A stretch of DNA of 64,000 bases, taken from the NCBI RefSeq assembly GCF_901709675.1, contig NC_051093.1, forward strand, positions 2,315,053 to 2,379,052. The letters run 5' to 3'. The stretch comes from Syngnathus acus. Taxonomy: Eukaryota; Chordata; Actinopteri; Syngnathiformes; Syngnathidae. The position numbers and the translations under genes are program-made. The notes under the pieces were generated by a model. The model saw only the letters and a program-made list of their open reading frames with translations, ran no database searches and was not told the origin of the DNA. This document shows, piece after piece, positions 1 through 12,399 of the stretch; positions within the stretch are counted from its first letter, which is position 1, and every line of letters begins with the position of its first letter.

Positions 1-3000
1 CGCTCCTGCTGTGCTTTACTCCAAAAAGGTGGGTTTCTTAGGAACATGACAACATCCAAATGATATGATTGAACAGCATGAATGTTGCCAATCAGGATGG
101 CGAAGGAGGAGGCGAGGAGGACACCAAGTTTGATCCCGGCTACGAGCCAGACTGGGCTGTCATCAGCACGGTGAAAAAAGATCGGGCGCCTGTCCCCGTC
201 CGAGAGACAGGTGCTGCTTCAAGAGCTTACAGGCCACATTTTTCTTTAACTGCATTCAGAAATGTCTGTGCCACATGTATGTTACTGTAATCACTTGAAA
301 GTGGCTCTGGACCTTCCCCCGCCTAGCTATTGAGTCATGAGAAACTCTGCATGGTTGCGGAACTATGTTTTTGAAATGGCCCATTTCTGGTGCAGGTCAG
401 TGGTCATTCTCGCTGCCGCTGTCGGAGCTCTACTCACTGCGCAGGGCCCGCTTCTCTCTGGGCCGCAACTTCCTGGTGCTGACCAGCAGGGGGGGGCACC
501 CGCTGCCTCCCTTGCACTTCCACCGAGGGGGCAGTCGTGAGCTGCTGCGCGCCCTCTGCCACTACGTCGTCCTGGACCAGTAAGCGTGGTGAACTCGCTC
601 ACTCAGTTAATGTCACGTCATTGGATTACATATACGTACGATCACGTTTTTTTTCTTTGGGTGATATCATCAGGTCCCCGGTGGACGGACGTCTTTTTCT
701 GGCGTACCCGCAAGACCCTGGCGCGCTTTCCCAGTCCTTTGACAAGCTGCACCTCTTTGATGACGGAGGCGCTGATCTCGTGTCTGTAAGATATGATTTC
801 CTTTGCTGAACTTTTTGCGTTATATCAAATAGCTAACTGACTAAAAAGTGGCTATACTTATGACTTAACTGCAGAGTATGTCATTCATTATTCGTTGTAA
901 ATAAATGATGTATCTTCCCCAGCGATTCATCCATGACCCCTATGCAACGACCTTTGGCGGCTTCTCCAAGGTCACCAACTTCTTCAAGGATGCCCTGCGG
1001 CCGCCTGAGCCACGTGACGCCCGCAGTCCAAGATCGGCCCCGCAGCTGGACGAGGAGCCCGGCTTTGAGCTCATCACATGTGTAAGACGCACAGCTTCTA
1101 TCCAAGCCGCCATCTCGCGGACGGGAAACAAATCGCGATCCTTTCGGAATGCCGATGTTGGGTTTGCCCACCGCAGGGGGTGGAACTCGGGCCCAAGCCG
1201 GTGGTCAGCAGGGGGCGCCCTCTGGATGAGTGGGAGGTCTTTCTGGATCATGAGGGGCGCATCACGGACCCCGAGCATGTCAAAGAACTGGTCTTCAGGG
1301 GGGTGAGCGAACGCGATGATCACCACAATAAAATAATTCCGCATTTTTTTTCTTCTTTCATAACATGAGCTGAGCTTTTATTGTTACAGGGTATCACACC
1401 GACGCTCAGGAAGGAAGTGTGGAAGTTCCTGCTGGGCTTTTACCCATGGAGCAGCACCCACAGCCAACGGGAGGAGATCCTACGTCTCAAGACGTCAGTT
1501 CTTGAAGAGTCTTTTGATTTTTTTTGCCTTGGCGAAGGTCCAGTTTGTACCACTTTTCAGATCATAAAGGTGGTCAACTTGTGTTGTGTGTACGCAGGGA
1601 CGAGTACTTTCGGATGAAGATGCAGTGGAAGTCGGTCAGCGAGGAACAGGAGATGAGGAATTCGCTTCTCAGGGGCTACCGCAACCTGATTGGTTAGTAG
1701 ACTTGGTGGAGCAGCATGTGGCTCAGCAGTCAAGGTTATTTTCAACAGGTGTTGTAAATGAAAAGTGCTCATTGATTGATTGTCGGCAGAGCGCGATGTG
1801 AACAGGACAGACCGACACAACACGTTTTTCTCTGGCAACGACAACCCCGGCCTGGCGCTGCTCCACGACGTGCTGATGACCTACTGCATGTACAACTTTG
1901 ACCTTGGTGACTAAAGAGAACAAGCACCGTCGTTAGCCGTTTGCTTTCAAATTGATGATGATGATATATGATTGTAATGATCGTGTTGTTGCTTTTTTGT
2001 GCACAGGCTACGTGCAGGGGATGAGCGACCTGCTGTCTCCTCTGCTGTTTGTCACGCAGAACGAAGTGGAGTCCTTCTGGTGCCTGACTGGATTCATGGA
2101 GATGGTGGTCAGGATGCTTAAATGCCACCTTCTCATCCTTCCACTCCTCTCTTTGCTCCTCTTTCTTGACCTTCCGCTCCCTCTTTAAACATTGCAAGAT
2201 TAATTGTGAGTTTTGCTGTGTGCTCCTCAGCACCACAACTTCGAGGAGTCGCAGGAGGCCATGAAGCAGCAGCTCCTTCAGCTCAGCGTCCTGCTGAAAG
2301 CTCTAGACCCGGAGCTCTGCGACTTCCTGGGTGAGACCAACTAGATCAGGGCTGGAACCACCGAAACATAAAACCAACAGGTTTTCCCCCCCCCCCCTTT
2401 GTCGGTCAGACTCCCAGGACAGCGGCTCGCTTTGCTTCTGTTTCCGGTGGCTGCTCATCTGGTTCAAGAGGGAGTTCTCCTTTGAGGACATCCTCATATT
2501 GTGGGAGGTGAGCTCCGTTCAAGTCGCTACACGAGATTGTTTTGGCTCATGAGTGCACGTCAGCTAAATTTGCCAGTCGCCACACAAAATTTATTCAAAG
2601 AGTTCTTAGAAGGAACCCTGAAAATGGCTGAATCAACTCCCCAAAATGCCAACAATTTGCGGTGTGTTGTTCCTCAGGTTCTGTGGACTCGCCTTCCCTG
2701 CCCCAACTTTCACCTTCTGATCGCTTGCGCTATCCTGCAGTCGCAGAGAGGCGAGCTGATTGGCTCAGATCACGACTTCAACACTATTCTCAAGGTGGGT
2801 GCGTTTGTGTGTGATGGTGAATGGCTGAATCCTGATCCTTGTCTTCGTAACGCACAGCACATTAATGAGCTGACAATGAGGTTGGACCTGCAGAGCACTC
2901 TGCGAGATGCAGAGGCCATCTACCTACAGCTGCTCCAGTGCAAGGTGAGTATTTTCGTACATTTCCCAAACGCACACACACTTACACGTGTTCTTGAATG

Positions 3001-3221
3001 GAACCTGAGTCCAGCTCCTTTGTAATTCCATCTCCTTGGCATTTGCGCCCCCCGCCACTGGATTCCAGGATTTGCCCCTGAAGGTCCAGGAGGTTTTAGG
3101 TGCATACGTGCCATCCAGCTCCTCGTCCGACGACGACAGCCCAGACTTTGAGTGCGGCGATACACGGCATTCCCCCGGCCAAGCACAAGCCGGCGCGGCG
3201 TCACGTGACACCACCCCCTAA
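1..3221 (+). CDS. tbc1d17: TBC1 domain family member 17, Rab GTPase-activating protein (5' partial)
   Basis: Exons read from splice junctions: 1-28, 96-210, 396-579, 674-785, 923-1081, 1177-1302, 1390-1493, 1598-1692, 1790-1906, 2007-2107, 2231-2330, 2410-2507, 2678-2794, 2858-2944, 3069-3221 (TAA). All phases join. The first exon or exons are left of the window. The N-terminal half carries KFDPGYEPDWAVISTV and LHFHRGGSRELL, typical of TBC1D17 rather than TBC1D15. The TBC domain runs from about 1390 to 2944. It contains the arginine-finger motif in IERDVNRTDR, the glutamine-finger motif in YVQGMSDLLSP, and SQDSGSLCFCFRWLLIWF. Proteins of this family accelerate GTP hydrolysis by Rab GTPases in endosome recycling and autophagy traffic. 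The C-terminal tail after the TBC domain is short and rich in Ser, Asp and Pro, with no recognised domain. Identity is very secure; the Rab substrate is not visible from sequence. Confidence 0.95.
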
Positions 3222-3562
3222 GAAAACCCAACCAGCTGACATGAAGATATTTATCTGAGTTGTGTATTAACCGTAAGCTCGAGGGGACGCTGTAATACAA
3301 TGTGTTGGCAGCAGGGGGCGACGTGAAGGCCGTCACTGCGCCCATCTTCCTCCTCCTCTTCCTCCTTTTGTTTGATGCTGCTCTCTTTTTACATTTTACA
3401 CTAAGTTGTTTTTCACCTGCTGCAGCCACCCGACTAAAAAAAGGGAAGAAAATGAAGGGTGTTTTTTGTCGTGTGTGTAAGGTCGCCCTCCCTGACAGGC
3501 AGCCCTATGCAACATGGTCTCCTTTTAACCTTTGTACTGGTTCCATCTGCTCATTAGTACCA

Positions 3563-3568
3563 AATAAA
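3563..3568 (+). terminator. tbc1d17: Polyadenylation signal of tbc1d17
   Basis: A canonical AATAAA lies 342 nt after the tbc1d17 stop codon, giving a short 3' UTR. No other strong signal lies between it and the stop. Confidence 0.6.
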
Positions 3569-3589
3569 AGGATAATGAAGAACTATGTT

Positions 3590-5980
3590 GATTTTTTTAA
3601 TGTGTCAACAAATGTCAGTTTCGGAAATAATACATTTTTAGCAAAAATATGATATATACAATATTCCTTAAAGAACTCACAATTTCATCTGCCAAGTGAG
3701 CATGATTGTGTTTTAAAGTCGATTACTTCGTGGATTATGATGTGCGACAGGCAAGGACTTAAATTGTACGTAATAAAACGTAAGTTGTGAACAAAGTGAA
3801 AGACAAAATGAATTGAGCGTGTAATCCCATCAGTGTCATCAGAACAAAATTGAGGCTTAAAGCTGTGGACAAGGCTGCGGCCATAAAAGCGCTTTCAAAG
3901 CAGATTGAGTTTGAATGAGGCGGCTGCTCAGCACCAGTCAAGTGGGGTCACCAGGGGGGGGGGGGGGGGGGGTCGTCCAAGGGAAGCCCAGTGACAGATC
4001 GTCGGCCTGTTTAAGCGAGCTCCTAAATTCATACGTGGCAGCTGTATTCAAAAACGGGCTGAGGGCCCAAAGGGGAGCGGCAATGGGTCCTGAGAAGGGG
4101 GCGCGGCACCCCGCCCCTCATTTTCCAGCTCATTTCCCGCGACACCAGAGAACAGACATCCCTTTTTCACTGCCGCCATTCATCTCACACACAGACACCT
4201 GCTGCTACTGCTGGTGTGTGTACGTGTGTGTGCGTGTGTGTTTCTGTGTGTGTGTGTCAAGGGGGGAAGGTCAAAGTTTAACCAGTCCCCAAGTTAAGAC
4301 ACAAAACAAACCACGCCAATGTTTACCAACGATTACGTTGTAACGTCCAGCACAAGAGTTTCTGGGTTGTTTTACCGAGCAGGTTCCATTAGGTTTTCAT
4401 GTGTCCTGCCAGGACAGACATGTCCATCAAATTTCATGTCCATCAGAGGAACTGTGCAGAACTGTTTTCTGGTTTTCGAGGGGGCTCAGCTAAAGTAATT
4501 TGCCCAATGTGGCTGCTTCAAATCAAAATGGCTGACTTCCAGTTCAAATACAGGCATGGGACCTTTTGATTTTTTTCGTCGAGTTTTAAACATGACTAAC
4601 TTGGCCATTGCTCTTGTTTTGTTGTTTGAGCACACTTGAGTACGATTCCAGTCAAAGCGGCGGCGGCCTCGCAGACTGATGGGAATCATTGACGAGGACG
4701 ACTGAATTATTGATGACCATCTCCAATCAAGTCGGGCTGGTCTCGTTTGAAAGGTGAGCATGGCCGCTGCGTGCCACCTGTAGCCAGGGTGTCAAATACA
4801 AGCTGCGCACCTCCATTGTGTGAGCGAGCCTCGGGGGAACGTGTAACGGGCGCACGACAAGCACGTGTCCATGCGCTGAGAGCGTGCGAGGTAGAAGGCA
4901 GAAGGCCAAGCCTGGTGTCTGACACTGATTTGTAAACGTAGACAATACGGCTCATCGACCCGAGGCTCCACTGTCTGTTGCACATACCTCCAATCGCGGC
5001 TCTTTAAACAGCAGCAGATTGCCACAAGCCTCCATCGGAGAGGGAGCATATGGCGGGGGTCTATGGGGAGGGGGGGGGGGGGGGGGTCGGAGGGACACTG
5101 CTTTGACAATGAGGCCAACTTTGATAGAAATGTCCCTTTAAATGTCATCCAAGGGCTTTTATTAGACCCAATGGGACGTAGCATTTTCAATTCTGATCAG
5201 TATCAGTTCTTTTCTAAATCTTGTTTATTTTCACATGTGCTTAGGCAAGCCTTTGTGCCATTAATTTATTCATGGGTTAAATGGAGCTAATTGTGGCAAC
5301 CACCCCTCAACCCTTTTGAACTGTATGCATTGATCTGTGTGCTTTTATCAAAAATCAATTCAGATAAAACATTACTTTATTTAGGAAGAGAAAATGTGAA
5401 ATGTATATATATGAAATATACAAATTCAATTTATTGAGAATAAAACTACCTGCACTTTTCTGTAACAATAACATAATAATAACAGGAAATCGACTAATAT
5501 CTTTCAAAAAAGTTGAGTTGAGTAGACTTTCATTGTGAGTCAAACGTGAGCATGACCTCTCCTCATCTTACCTAATGACGTGGCCCAGAGCTTTGCTTCC
5601 CATTTGGTGAAGTTAAAACCGAAATGTGTCATATTCCAAGTTGTGGGGGTCTTTAACTAGTAAAATGCCATGTGGGTGCCCCCCTCCCTGGTCCACGTTG
5701 GCGTTGTAAACAAACACCGTCCTGCTATTATCATCCATTCCCATTGTCAGAGTGTGGAGATGACCTTTTTCTTCTCCCTTTTCACCGTCGATCCCAAGCT
5801 GTCACCCCGCCACTCCTTCTCTTGTCTGCGCCGTCGGCCGTGCTCCGCCCCACCTCGCTCCGCCCCCCTTCGCCGCCGCCCCCAACTCGCCGGCCCACCT
5901 GTTGAAGCGATTGTCCTCTTCACAGTTTATGTCACCGGCCAGGGGTGCCGCCCTCTTTCAGGCTCTCTTTCTTTCTCGTG
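3590..5980. other. Intergenic stretch, tbc1d17 to cyclin D
   Basis: No coding exon was recognised. It holds a G run at about 3954-3972, a TG-rich microsatellite at about 4214-4257, another G run at about 5070-5087, AT-rich sequence from 5340 to 5540, and a GC/CT-rich stretch at about 5800-5900 that probably belongs to the cyclin promoter. Open frames here are short and have no family resemblance. Confidence 0.6.
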
Positions 5981-5982
5981 CG

Positions 5983-5988
5983 TATAAA
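5983..5988 (+). promoter_or_regulatory. TATA box of the cyclin D-like gene
   Basis: TATAAA lies 63 nt upstream of the initiating ATG at 6051. A start site about 30 nt downstream would leave a 5' UTR of roughly 35-40 nt. The stretch just upstream is GC-rich with several CCGCC/CCGCCC words. Confidence 0.6.
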
Positions 5989-6050
5989 AGCGAGCCAAGA
6001 GTTTTCTCCCGCTTCACTTTTTAGCCAGTGCTTTGTTTGGTCTCGCCATC

Positions 6051-7403
6051 ATGCAGACGGACGACAGAGGTGTGTCGCTGTGGTGCGAGGAAACAGATGA
6101 GGACTACCGAGATCAGGCCGCCCTGGGGATGGGTGCCCCCGGGGTTCAGCTGCGAGCTGCCTGGGACCCCTCAGTGTCGGGGGGGCGTGTGATCCAGAGG
6201 CTGCTTCACGTGGAGGAACGATACGCGCCCTCACCGCTCTACGTGGGCCTCATTCAGCAGGAGCCCCAAAGACGGGAGGAGCTGGCCAAGTGGACGCTGG
6301 AGGTACGCAGGCGCGCTATTAGTCTGTCCACAACAGGTCATCTGTGATGTTGACACTTTATTGACGGTCTCCTCCCTTACACACGGGAGCCGTCCAGCAT
6401 TATGTCACCTCTTACCTCGCGGCGCTCATCTCACTCGCTTTTCCCCTCGGTCAGGTGTGTTGCGATTGCGGCTGTGACGAGGCCGTGTTCCCGCTGTCCG
6501 TCTCCCTGATGGACAGATTCCTGTCGGTCACGTTGTCCACGCCCGTGTCGCCATATTGCTTGGCGGCAGCCTGCGTGCTCATCGCCTCCAAGCTGAGCGA
6601 GTGTGACAACATCACCTCGAATGCACTCTGCGCTGCCGCAGAGTACAACTTCCTGCCCGCCAACCTGCGGGTGAGGCACCTCACTTCCCTCTAATTAACT
6701 TTGACCAGTCAGGCTAGTATTGCAGCGCTATTTACAGTATTGCCAATTTAAATTTCATAATTTAAGCAATGTTATGTTTTAAGTCTGAAATAAAATACAC
6801 CTCAAATGGACCCAAACAACCAAATACTCTTGCCCCGCCCCCCTTGCCCAACAGGAAATGGAGCGTGTGGTACTGGCCACCCTGCGCTGGGATACAGCGG
6901 CCGTGACACCTCAGGACTTCCTGCCACACTTCCTGGCCTCCCTTGGGGAGCGCAACGAAGAGGACAGCACCACCTTGAGGCGACACAGCGACACTCTGGC
7001 AACCTTGTGCGCATGCGACTCACGCTTCCTGGGGGCTTCGCCTTCCCTAGTGGCCGCCGCCTCACTCAACTGCGCTTTGCGGGGCCTGGGCGACAGGGAG
7101 CACTCTCGGCTCCACCCGCTCAGCTCGACTCTGGCTGACCTGTGCCAGGCTGACCCGGTAAGTGGCGTCCAGGCCTATGATTGGCTCACGAGACTTTCGA
7201 AGCTTGGGGTTAAAGGCCTCCAACCTCAGTTTGAGAACCTCTGTTCTGATGTACTTCAATGCCAGGTGGTGCTGCAGTACTACAGCGAGATGATTGAGCA
7301 CGCCCTCCGGCAGCGCCTCAGCAGCAGGCCGGCAGTCAAAGGCGATGAATTTGAGGACGAAAGAGCCGGCACGCCCACTGACATGAGAGAAATCGATTTC
7401 TAA
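6051..7403 (+). CDS. ccndx: G1/S-specific D-type cyclin, divergent (cyclin Dx-like)
   Basis: Four coding exons: 6051-6302, 6455-6670, 6855-7157, 7266-7403 (TAA), 302 aa, the usual length for a D cyclin. The N terminus has an LxCxE retinoblastoma-binding motif (LWCEE, residues 10-14). The cyclin box follows, with LLHVEERYAPS, SLMDRFLSV and LAAACVLIASKL. The C terminus ends in GTPTDMREIDF, matching the Thr-Pro phosphodegron of cyclin D1 (TPTDVRD), here Thr293. D cyclins bind CDK4/6 and phosphorylate RB to drive G1 exit. The body of the protein is too divergent to be cyclin D1, D2 or D3, which favours the cyclin Dx lineage of fish and amphibians; the subfamily symbol is an inference. Exon 3 looks like a fusion of the usual exons 3 and 4. 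The last intron is 108 nt and has no in-frame stop. Confidence 0.8.
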
Positions 7404-7767
7404 AGCCCTGTCAACAGCCAAACTGCAACTGCAGACCAATCAAATTTGTCGTCATCAGTCAAACTGATATAAATTATGACCTCCACAAAGGATACTTTTA
7501 TATACTGAAGAGATACTGTTAATTTATTTTTTTCAATTATTTATTTACCAGACATTTTTAATGTGTTCTTTGTGCCATAGTGTGTCTACTTATCTCTGTT
7601 ATTTTATTGCAGGCTAGTTATGCATATTTTGCATATCTATATCTTTAATTTATTTATCTTGTGCAATTCTTTATTTTGGATGTTAATTTATTCAATATGC
7701 CATACTTCTAAGTTGTTTTTAGTGTACTAAATGAACTAATTGAATGCGAAATCTATTTTTGGAAACG

Positions 7768-7773
7768 ATTAAA
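7768..7773 (+). terminator. Polyadenylation signal of the cyclin gene
   Basis: ATTAAA lies 365 nt after the stop, at the end of an AT-rich 3' UTR (about 7440-7770) with several ATTTA-type words. That is typical of unstable cyclin messages. Confidence 0.5.
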
Positions 7774-7789
7774 CATTTGAACGCACTTT

Positions 7790-8710
7790 GCATCCATAAT
7801 TTCCTGTGGGGCTTATGTTGTCTTGCTTTGTTACTAGTACTTTATTGTTCTCTTTGGAATTAAGGACCTTGAGTTAACGTGAGTTGTTGTCAAAGCACCG
7901 ATCATAAAAGTTCCTACGTTTTCAGTGGGTCATTGATATACCACGCGATCTCGGTCGCATGTTTATGACGTTTCGCATCTGCCACCAACCGGACGCTGGT
8001 TTTTGCTTCCTGGAGCTCGGCCAACAGGCTATACATGCACCTGCGATAAGAAAAAAAAAAGGTATATATACAATTTTAGTGTTTATGTGCTCACAATTTT
8101 GTGATGTAAATTATAAGATATGGACATATAAGTAACAGGCGGGTAGAACGCGTATGTAGCCATTCGCATGGCTTCTCGCTTGTTCACAACAGCTAGCTGG
8201 CTATTTAGTCGCTTCTGTTCGGTACACTATATGAAAAGATACAACAGTCACACTTTTAGCTGTCTTTTAAATTAGATAGCGCACTACATACAAACACTGC
8301 TACTTGTGCTTCACAATTTGGTCTACTCTACGCTGTTCTTATCTGAGAGGAAGCACGACGTGTTCTGAAAATAAACAAACGACGTTGCGCCAAACTCCAA
8401 TGGTGAAATCCGATATAAGCAGTGTGTTTCGTTCCTAAATTGCCATACTTAAGAAATACAGATTTTATTTGACTCATTGATACTAAGCATGCCCTTTTTT
8501 GGAATTCGTCGTTTAATATAATCACCAGCCACCAAGCATTTGCTTAATTCCTGAGGACACTTAATTAGGGACACTAGAGTGACTGGAGTGCGTGTTTATT
8601 CGAATGTGCGCTCATGCACTACAACTCAACCGTTTGGATATAATTCCTCATTAAAAACGACTGAAAATGAGCTTTAATTGAACATCTTTCACCACGATTG
8701 AAGCAGGAGG
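7790..8710. other. Intergenic stretch and likely nucb1 promoter / 5' UTR
   Basis: No coding exon was seen. The coding part of nucb1 starts at 8711, so a non-coding first exon probably lies here, but no donor site could be assigned with confidence. The sequence is AT-rich, with a short A run near 8050. Confidence 0.45.
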
Positions 8711-11629
8711 ATGAAGTTGGAAGGTGCCTGGACGCTGCTGCTTCTTGCCGTCTCTGCGTGGTCAGTACCAATTGACCGCAAAGAGGTCCACCAGGAAGTC
8801 AAAGATGAAGAGCAAGTGGAGAGCATGGTATGGATTTTTTAGATCTATGATTTGCCTCTTGTTTGACACACTTTTTTGTTAACAGGACACGGGTCTGTAC
8901 TATGACCGATACCTCCGAGAGGTGATTGAGGTCTTGGAGACGGACCCTCACTTCCGGGAGAAGCTGCAAACAGCCAACACGGAGGACATCAAGAACGGCC
9001 GCTTGAGCAAAGAGTTGGACTTGGTCAGCCACAACGTCAGGACGCGTCTGGACGAGCTGAAGCGCCAGGAGGTGTCGCGGCTCAGAATGCTGCTCAAGGC
9101 CAAGCTAGACAGTACCAACACGCAGAGTGAGTCCAACCATGTCAGGGCAGCAGCAAAGATATTCAAATAAATTGAAATGCATCAAAAACGTTCGATACCT
9201 TAGAGATGTAAAAGAACAATTTATCTTTCTATACATTTTATGGCGTGTGAAACACACTGAAGTGCTGCTTTTCTGCTTTTCAGGTCTGCAGATGGACCAC
9301 ACCTCCCTGCTCAAGCAGTTTGAACATCTGGACCCGCACAACCAGAATGCCTTTGAGGCCAAAGACCTGGAGCTGCTCATCTCCACGGTGAGAGTGGTGA
9401 CAGCCATGTTTGTAGTGGATAAGCCCAACAGCAAATTGTTAATTTTAGTAAATGTTGAGCCGTTGTTGCCGATTTCGGTGTTTCTGATTCTGTGTTCAGT
9501 CAGTTCTCATGATTTTTGCCTTAGGCCACCAAAGACCTGGAGAACTACGACGCAGAGCGGCACGAGGAGTTCAAGCGCTATGAGATGCTGAAGGAGCACG
9601 AGAGGCGCGAGTACCTGAAGGGTCTGGACCAGGAGAAGCGGGAGAAGGAGGAGCAGCGCTTGCAGGAGCTGAAGGACAAACATCGACAGCACCCCAAAGT
9701 CAACGCTCCTGTAGGCGATGGCTTCACTCATTTGTTCCTTTTCAAGCGGGAAGCGCTTCATCTCTCTGCTTCCTGTTCCTCCTCAGGGCAGCGTAGCTCA
9801 GCTGAGGGAAGTTTGGGAGGAGACTGACAGACTGGACCCCAAAGAGTTCAACCCCAAGACCTTCTTCAAGCTGCACGGTGAGTGAGAACTGGGCGTCTCT
9901 CTGTCTGACTTCACCGTGTCATTCTTGCTTTTGCGTTTGTTAGACACAAACGAGGACGGCGTACTAGACGAGCAGGAGCTGGAGGCGCTTTTCACTAAAG
10001 AGGTAGGACAGCCTGTGCCTTTCACGCGGAACTCAGAAAAGCCGGATATTGCCGAGCCTCAATATATTTTCCTATGGCCACCTTTTCTCACCCGTACAAC
10101 TCTACGTGAGAACAATGAATGAATGAATGAATGAATGAATAAATAAATAAAAATAAGACTTGGTTCTCCCAGCTGGAGAAAGTGTACGACCCCAAGAACG
10201 AGGAGGACGACATGATGGAGATGGAGGAGGAGCGGCTGAGGATGAGGGAGCACGTCATGAAGAACGTGAGTCTCCTCTGCCGTTGTGTAGGCGGGCTATC
10301 AAATGCCACCCTGTCGTTCTTTCATCCCTCTGCTGTTGTGTTTCCCTCAAGGTGGACACCAACAAAGATCGACTGGTCAGCCTGGCCGAGTTCCTCAAGT
10401 CAACTGAGAAGAAAGACTTCAACTCCCCCAAAGAATGGGAGGTAAATGCGGCAGCGAGGCACGAGATGGTACATTGTCCAATATGTCTCCCTTTTTCCAT
10501 CTCCAGACTCTGGATGCCAAGCCGGCGTACACGGAGGAGGAACTGCAGCGCTTTGAGGCAGAGCTCCGTGACAAGGAGGAGGAGCTAAAGAGGAGGGCAG
10601 ACATGCTACAGCAGGAGCAAGAGCTGCTGAAGGAGCGAGGAAAAGCCCTGGAGGCCCAGAGGAGGGAGTACCAGCAGGTACCTTCTCTGCCGCGACGTCC
10701 ACCAGCTTTCCCTTAAATCCTCACCGGCGTGACTGGCATGTGGCCATTGCAGGCCGTACTGGAGATGTCACAAAGGCACAAGGAGCAGCCGGGGGTTGAC
10801 GGACAGCCGCCGGCCAGCCCTCGGGGAGAACTTCAGTTCCAGCCTCCGCAACATGAAGATCAAGGTAAGTACACTGCATGACATTGATACATAGTACGTA
10901 CATATAGATAAGAATTATATTAAAATAAATGTAATGCAAATAAATGATAAATGCAGTGGTGGTGCGTTTGTTCGGAAGTTGAAAATTGGTTCGTAGGGGG
11001 ATGCAAAAATATCGTGAGGCACCGGTTCCTATCACGAAAAGTTTATAATCATAGGCGTTGTACTAAATAAAGGATGCACAAAAGGTACCTGAATACATCA
11101 TTCATAATATAAAAATAAAATAGTACTGGAACTATTGTTTTCAGAATTCTCTTCTCAAAAATAACGAGAAAGCGATATAAAAAAAGAAAATCAATACTGT
11201 ATACAAATATTAATTAATTAATCCCCCCCCCCCCCCACAATTTCACCTCGGTAATTATGATTCCTATTGACATTGTGAAAAAGTCTTTCAGGGATTTTTT
11301 TTAATGTCCCACTAAAGCATTTAGGGTTGGAATTGGGGGGTTAGATCACCAAATGATTCCCGAGCCCGGCACCGCTGCTGCTCACTGCTCCCCTCTCCCC
11401 CAGGGGATGGATCAAAATCACACGGGGATGGGTTAAATGCAGAGGACAAATTTCACCACACCCAGATGTGTGTGTGACGATCATTGGGACTTTAACTTAA
11501 CTTTAAGTTGTTGAGTAAGTCTCTTTTGTCTCAGCAGGAAAAGTTGCTGTCGTGGAAAACCTTGAAGATGCCCTAGTGCGCAATAATCTGCCCGCCGAAC
11601 CGCCGCAGAACCTGCCCGCACACACTTGA
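8711..11629 (+). CDS. nucb1: Nucleobindin-1 (calcium-binding Golgi/secreted protein)
   Basis: Eleven coding exons: 8711-8827, 8886-9126, 9284-9387, 9525-9710, 9787-9877, 9944-10002, 10173-10265, 10352-10441, 10507-10677, 10753-10864, 11538-11629 (TGA), about 451 aa (human about 461). The start [20 protein letters not shown] is a signal peptide. [20 protein letters not shown] and [20 protein letters not shown] match NUCB1 closely. Two EF-hand loops are visible: [12 protein letters not shown] at about residue 247 and [12 protein letters not shown] at about 299, separated by an acidic helix. A long coiled coil or leucine zipper follows (about 330-385). NUCB1 is a Golgi-lumenal calcium store protein that also binds Galpha-i subunits. 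The last acceptor is a tandem CAGCAG, so two isoforms differing by one codon are possible. The C-terminal tail ends in PAHT, with little likeness to the mammalian end. Confidence 0.95.
10111..10156. repeat. GAAT/AAAT tetranucleotide microsatellite
   Basis: Seven or so consecutive ATGA/GAAT units followed by AAAT units, within the intron before the nucb1 exon at 10173. It ends 17 nt before that exon, so length changes could crowd the branch-point region. Confidence 0.85.
11300..11510. mobile_element. Probable SINE-type retroposon in the last nucb1 intron
   Basis: The segment has the wording of a common fish interspersed repeat: GCTGCTCACTGCTCCCCTCT, then GGGTTAAATGCAGAGGACAAA, then TTTCACCACACCCAGATGTG and a GACGATCATTGGGACTTTAA end. 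This is recall of a familiar repeat, not a database match. The edges are approximate and the upstream portion is degraded. Confidence 0.5.
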
Positions 11630-11680
11630 ACAACACGCACACACACGCACACGCACACGCACACACACACACACACACAC
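11630..11680. repeat. CA microsatellite directly after the nucb1 stop
   Basis: An imperfect (CA)n run with CG interruptions begins within a few bases of the nucb1 TGA, so it is transcribed in the 3' UTR. Confidence 0.9.
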
Positions 11681-12190
11681 TCTTTGACTTGCACTGACAT
11701 ACATCAGGGGTTGCACAGACAAGTCGAAGTGACTTCTCCACAATGACGTTTCGAGCGTGTCGTCGACTAATCACGCGTGTTTGGCTTGAGGAGGCGTGGA
11801 TTCGCTCACTGCAACAGGTGAGTGCATTGTGTCTGATGTCACTTATGCAGAGTGCCCCAAAAGTTACTGTACACTTTTATTTCGATTGAGGCATTACTTT
11901 TTGTAAACTTATCCCCTCACTAATTAACCTGAGACGGATCCTCTTTTCAGAAACTTGACATGGTGAAAATAGATTATTACAAAGTGTTCCCATCTCCTGG
12001 CTTTAAAAAATAAATAATACTGTACAGAACCTATCAACAGCATCTGCGACTTTCGACTCGACTTTTATCATGTTAGTGTCGACAGTCGTGCAACCCCTGC
12101 AACATGAAGAATTGAACTGAAACTATCGTTAAGTGTTCTTTTGCTGTGGTGAGATTCAAAACAGTTTTATTCTTGGTTCCTGTGATATCA

Positions 12191-12196
12191 AATAAA
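12191..12196 (+). terminator. nucb1: Polyadenylation signal of nucb1
   Basis: AATAAA, about 560 nt after the stop. A second AATAAA at 12369-12374 could serve as a distal alternative. Confidence 0.5.
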
Positions 12197-12399
12197 CTCG
12201 TAATTTATGGCCAGAATCTGCTTACTTGGTTTTATTGAAGCATTTTTTTAAACCCCAATTGAGTGTAGAGGTTAGAATCTGAGCCATTCGAAACATGATT
12301 GTTGTTGTCGAGTAACACCCACCGCCACCCCACCGGTGTCCACGTAGCTGCCTGCCTCCTGTCTGTCAAATAAAGATGTCACTGCGATATCAGAAGTGC

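Noticed and set aside
2920-3429. 169-codon minus-strand open frame
   Set aside because: Overlaps the last tbc1d17 exons and 3' UTR antisense, with no recognisable domain.
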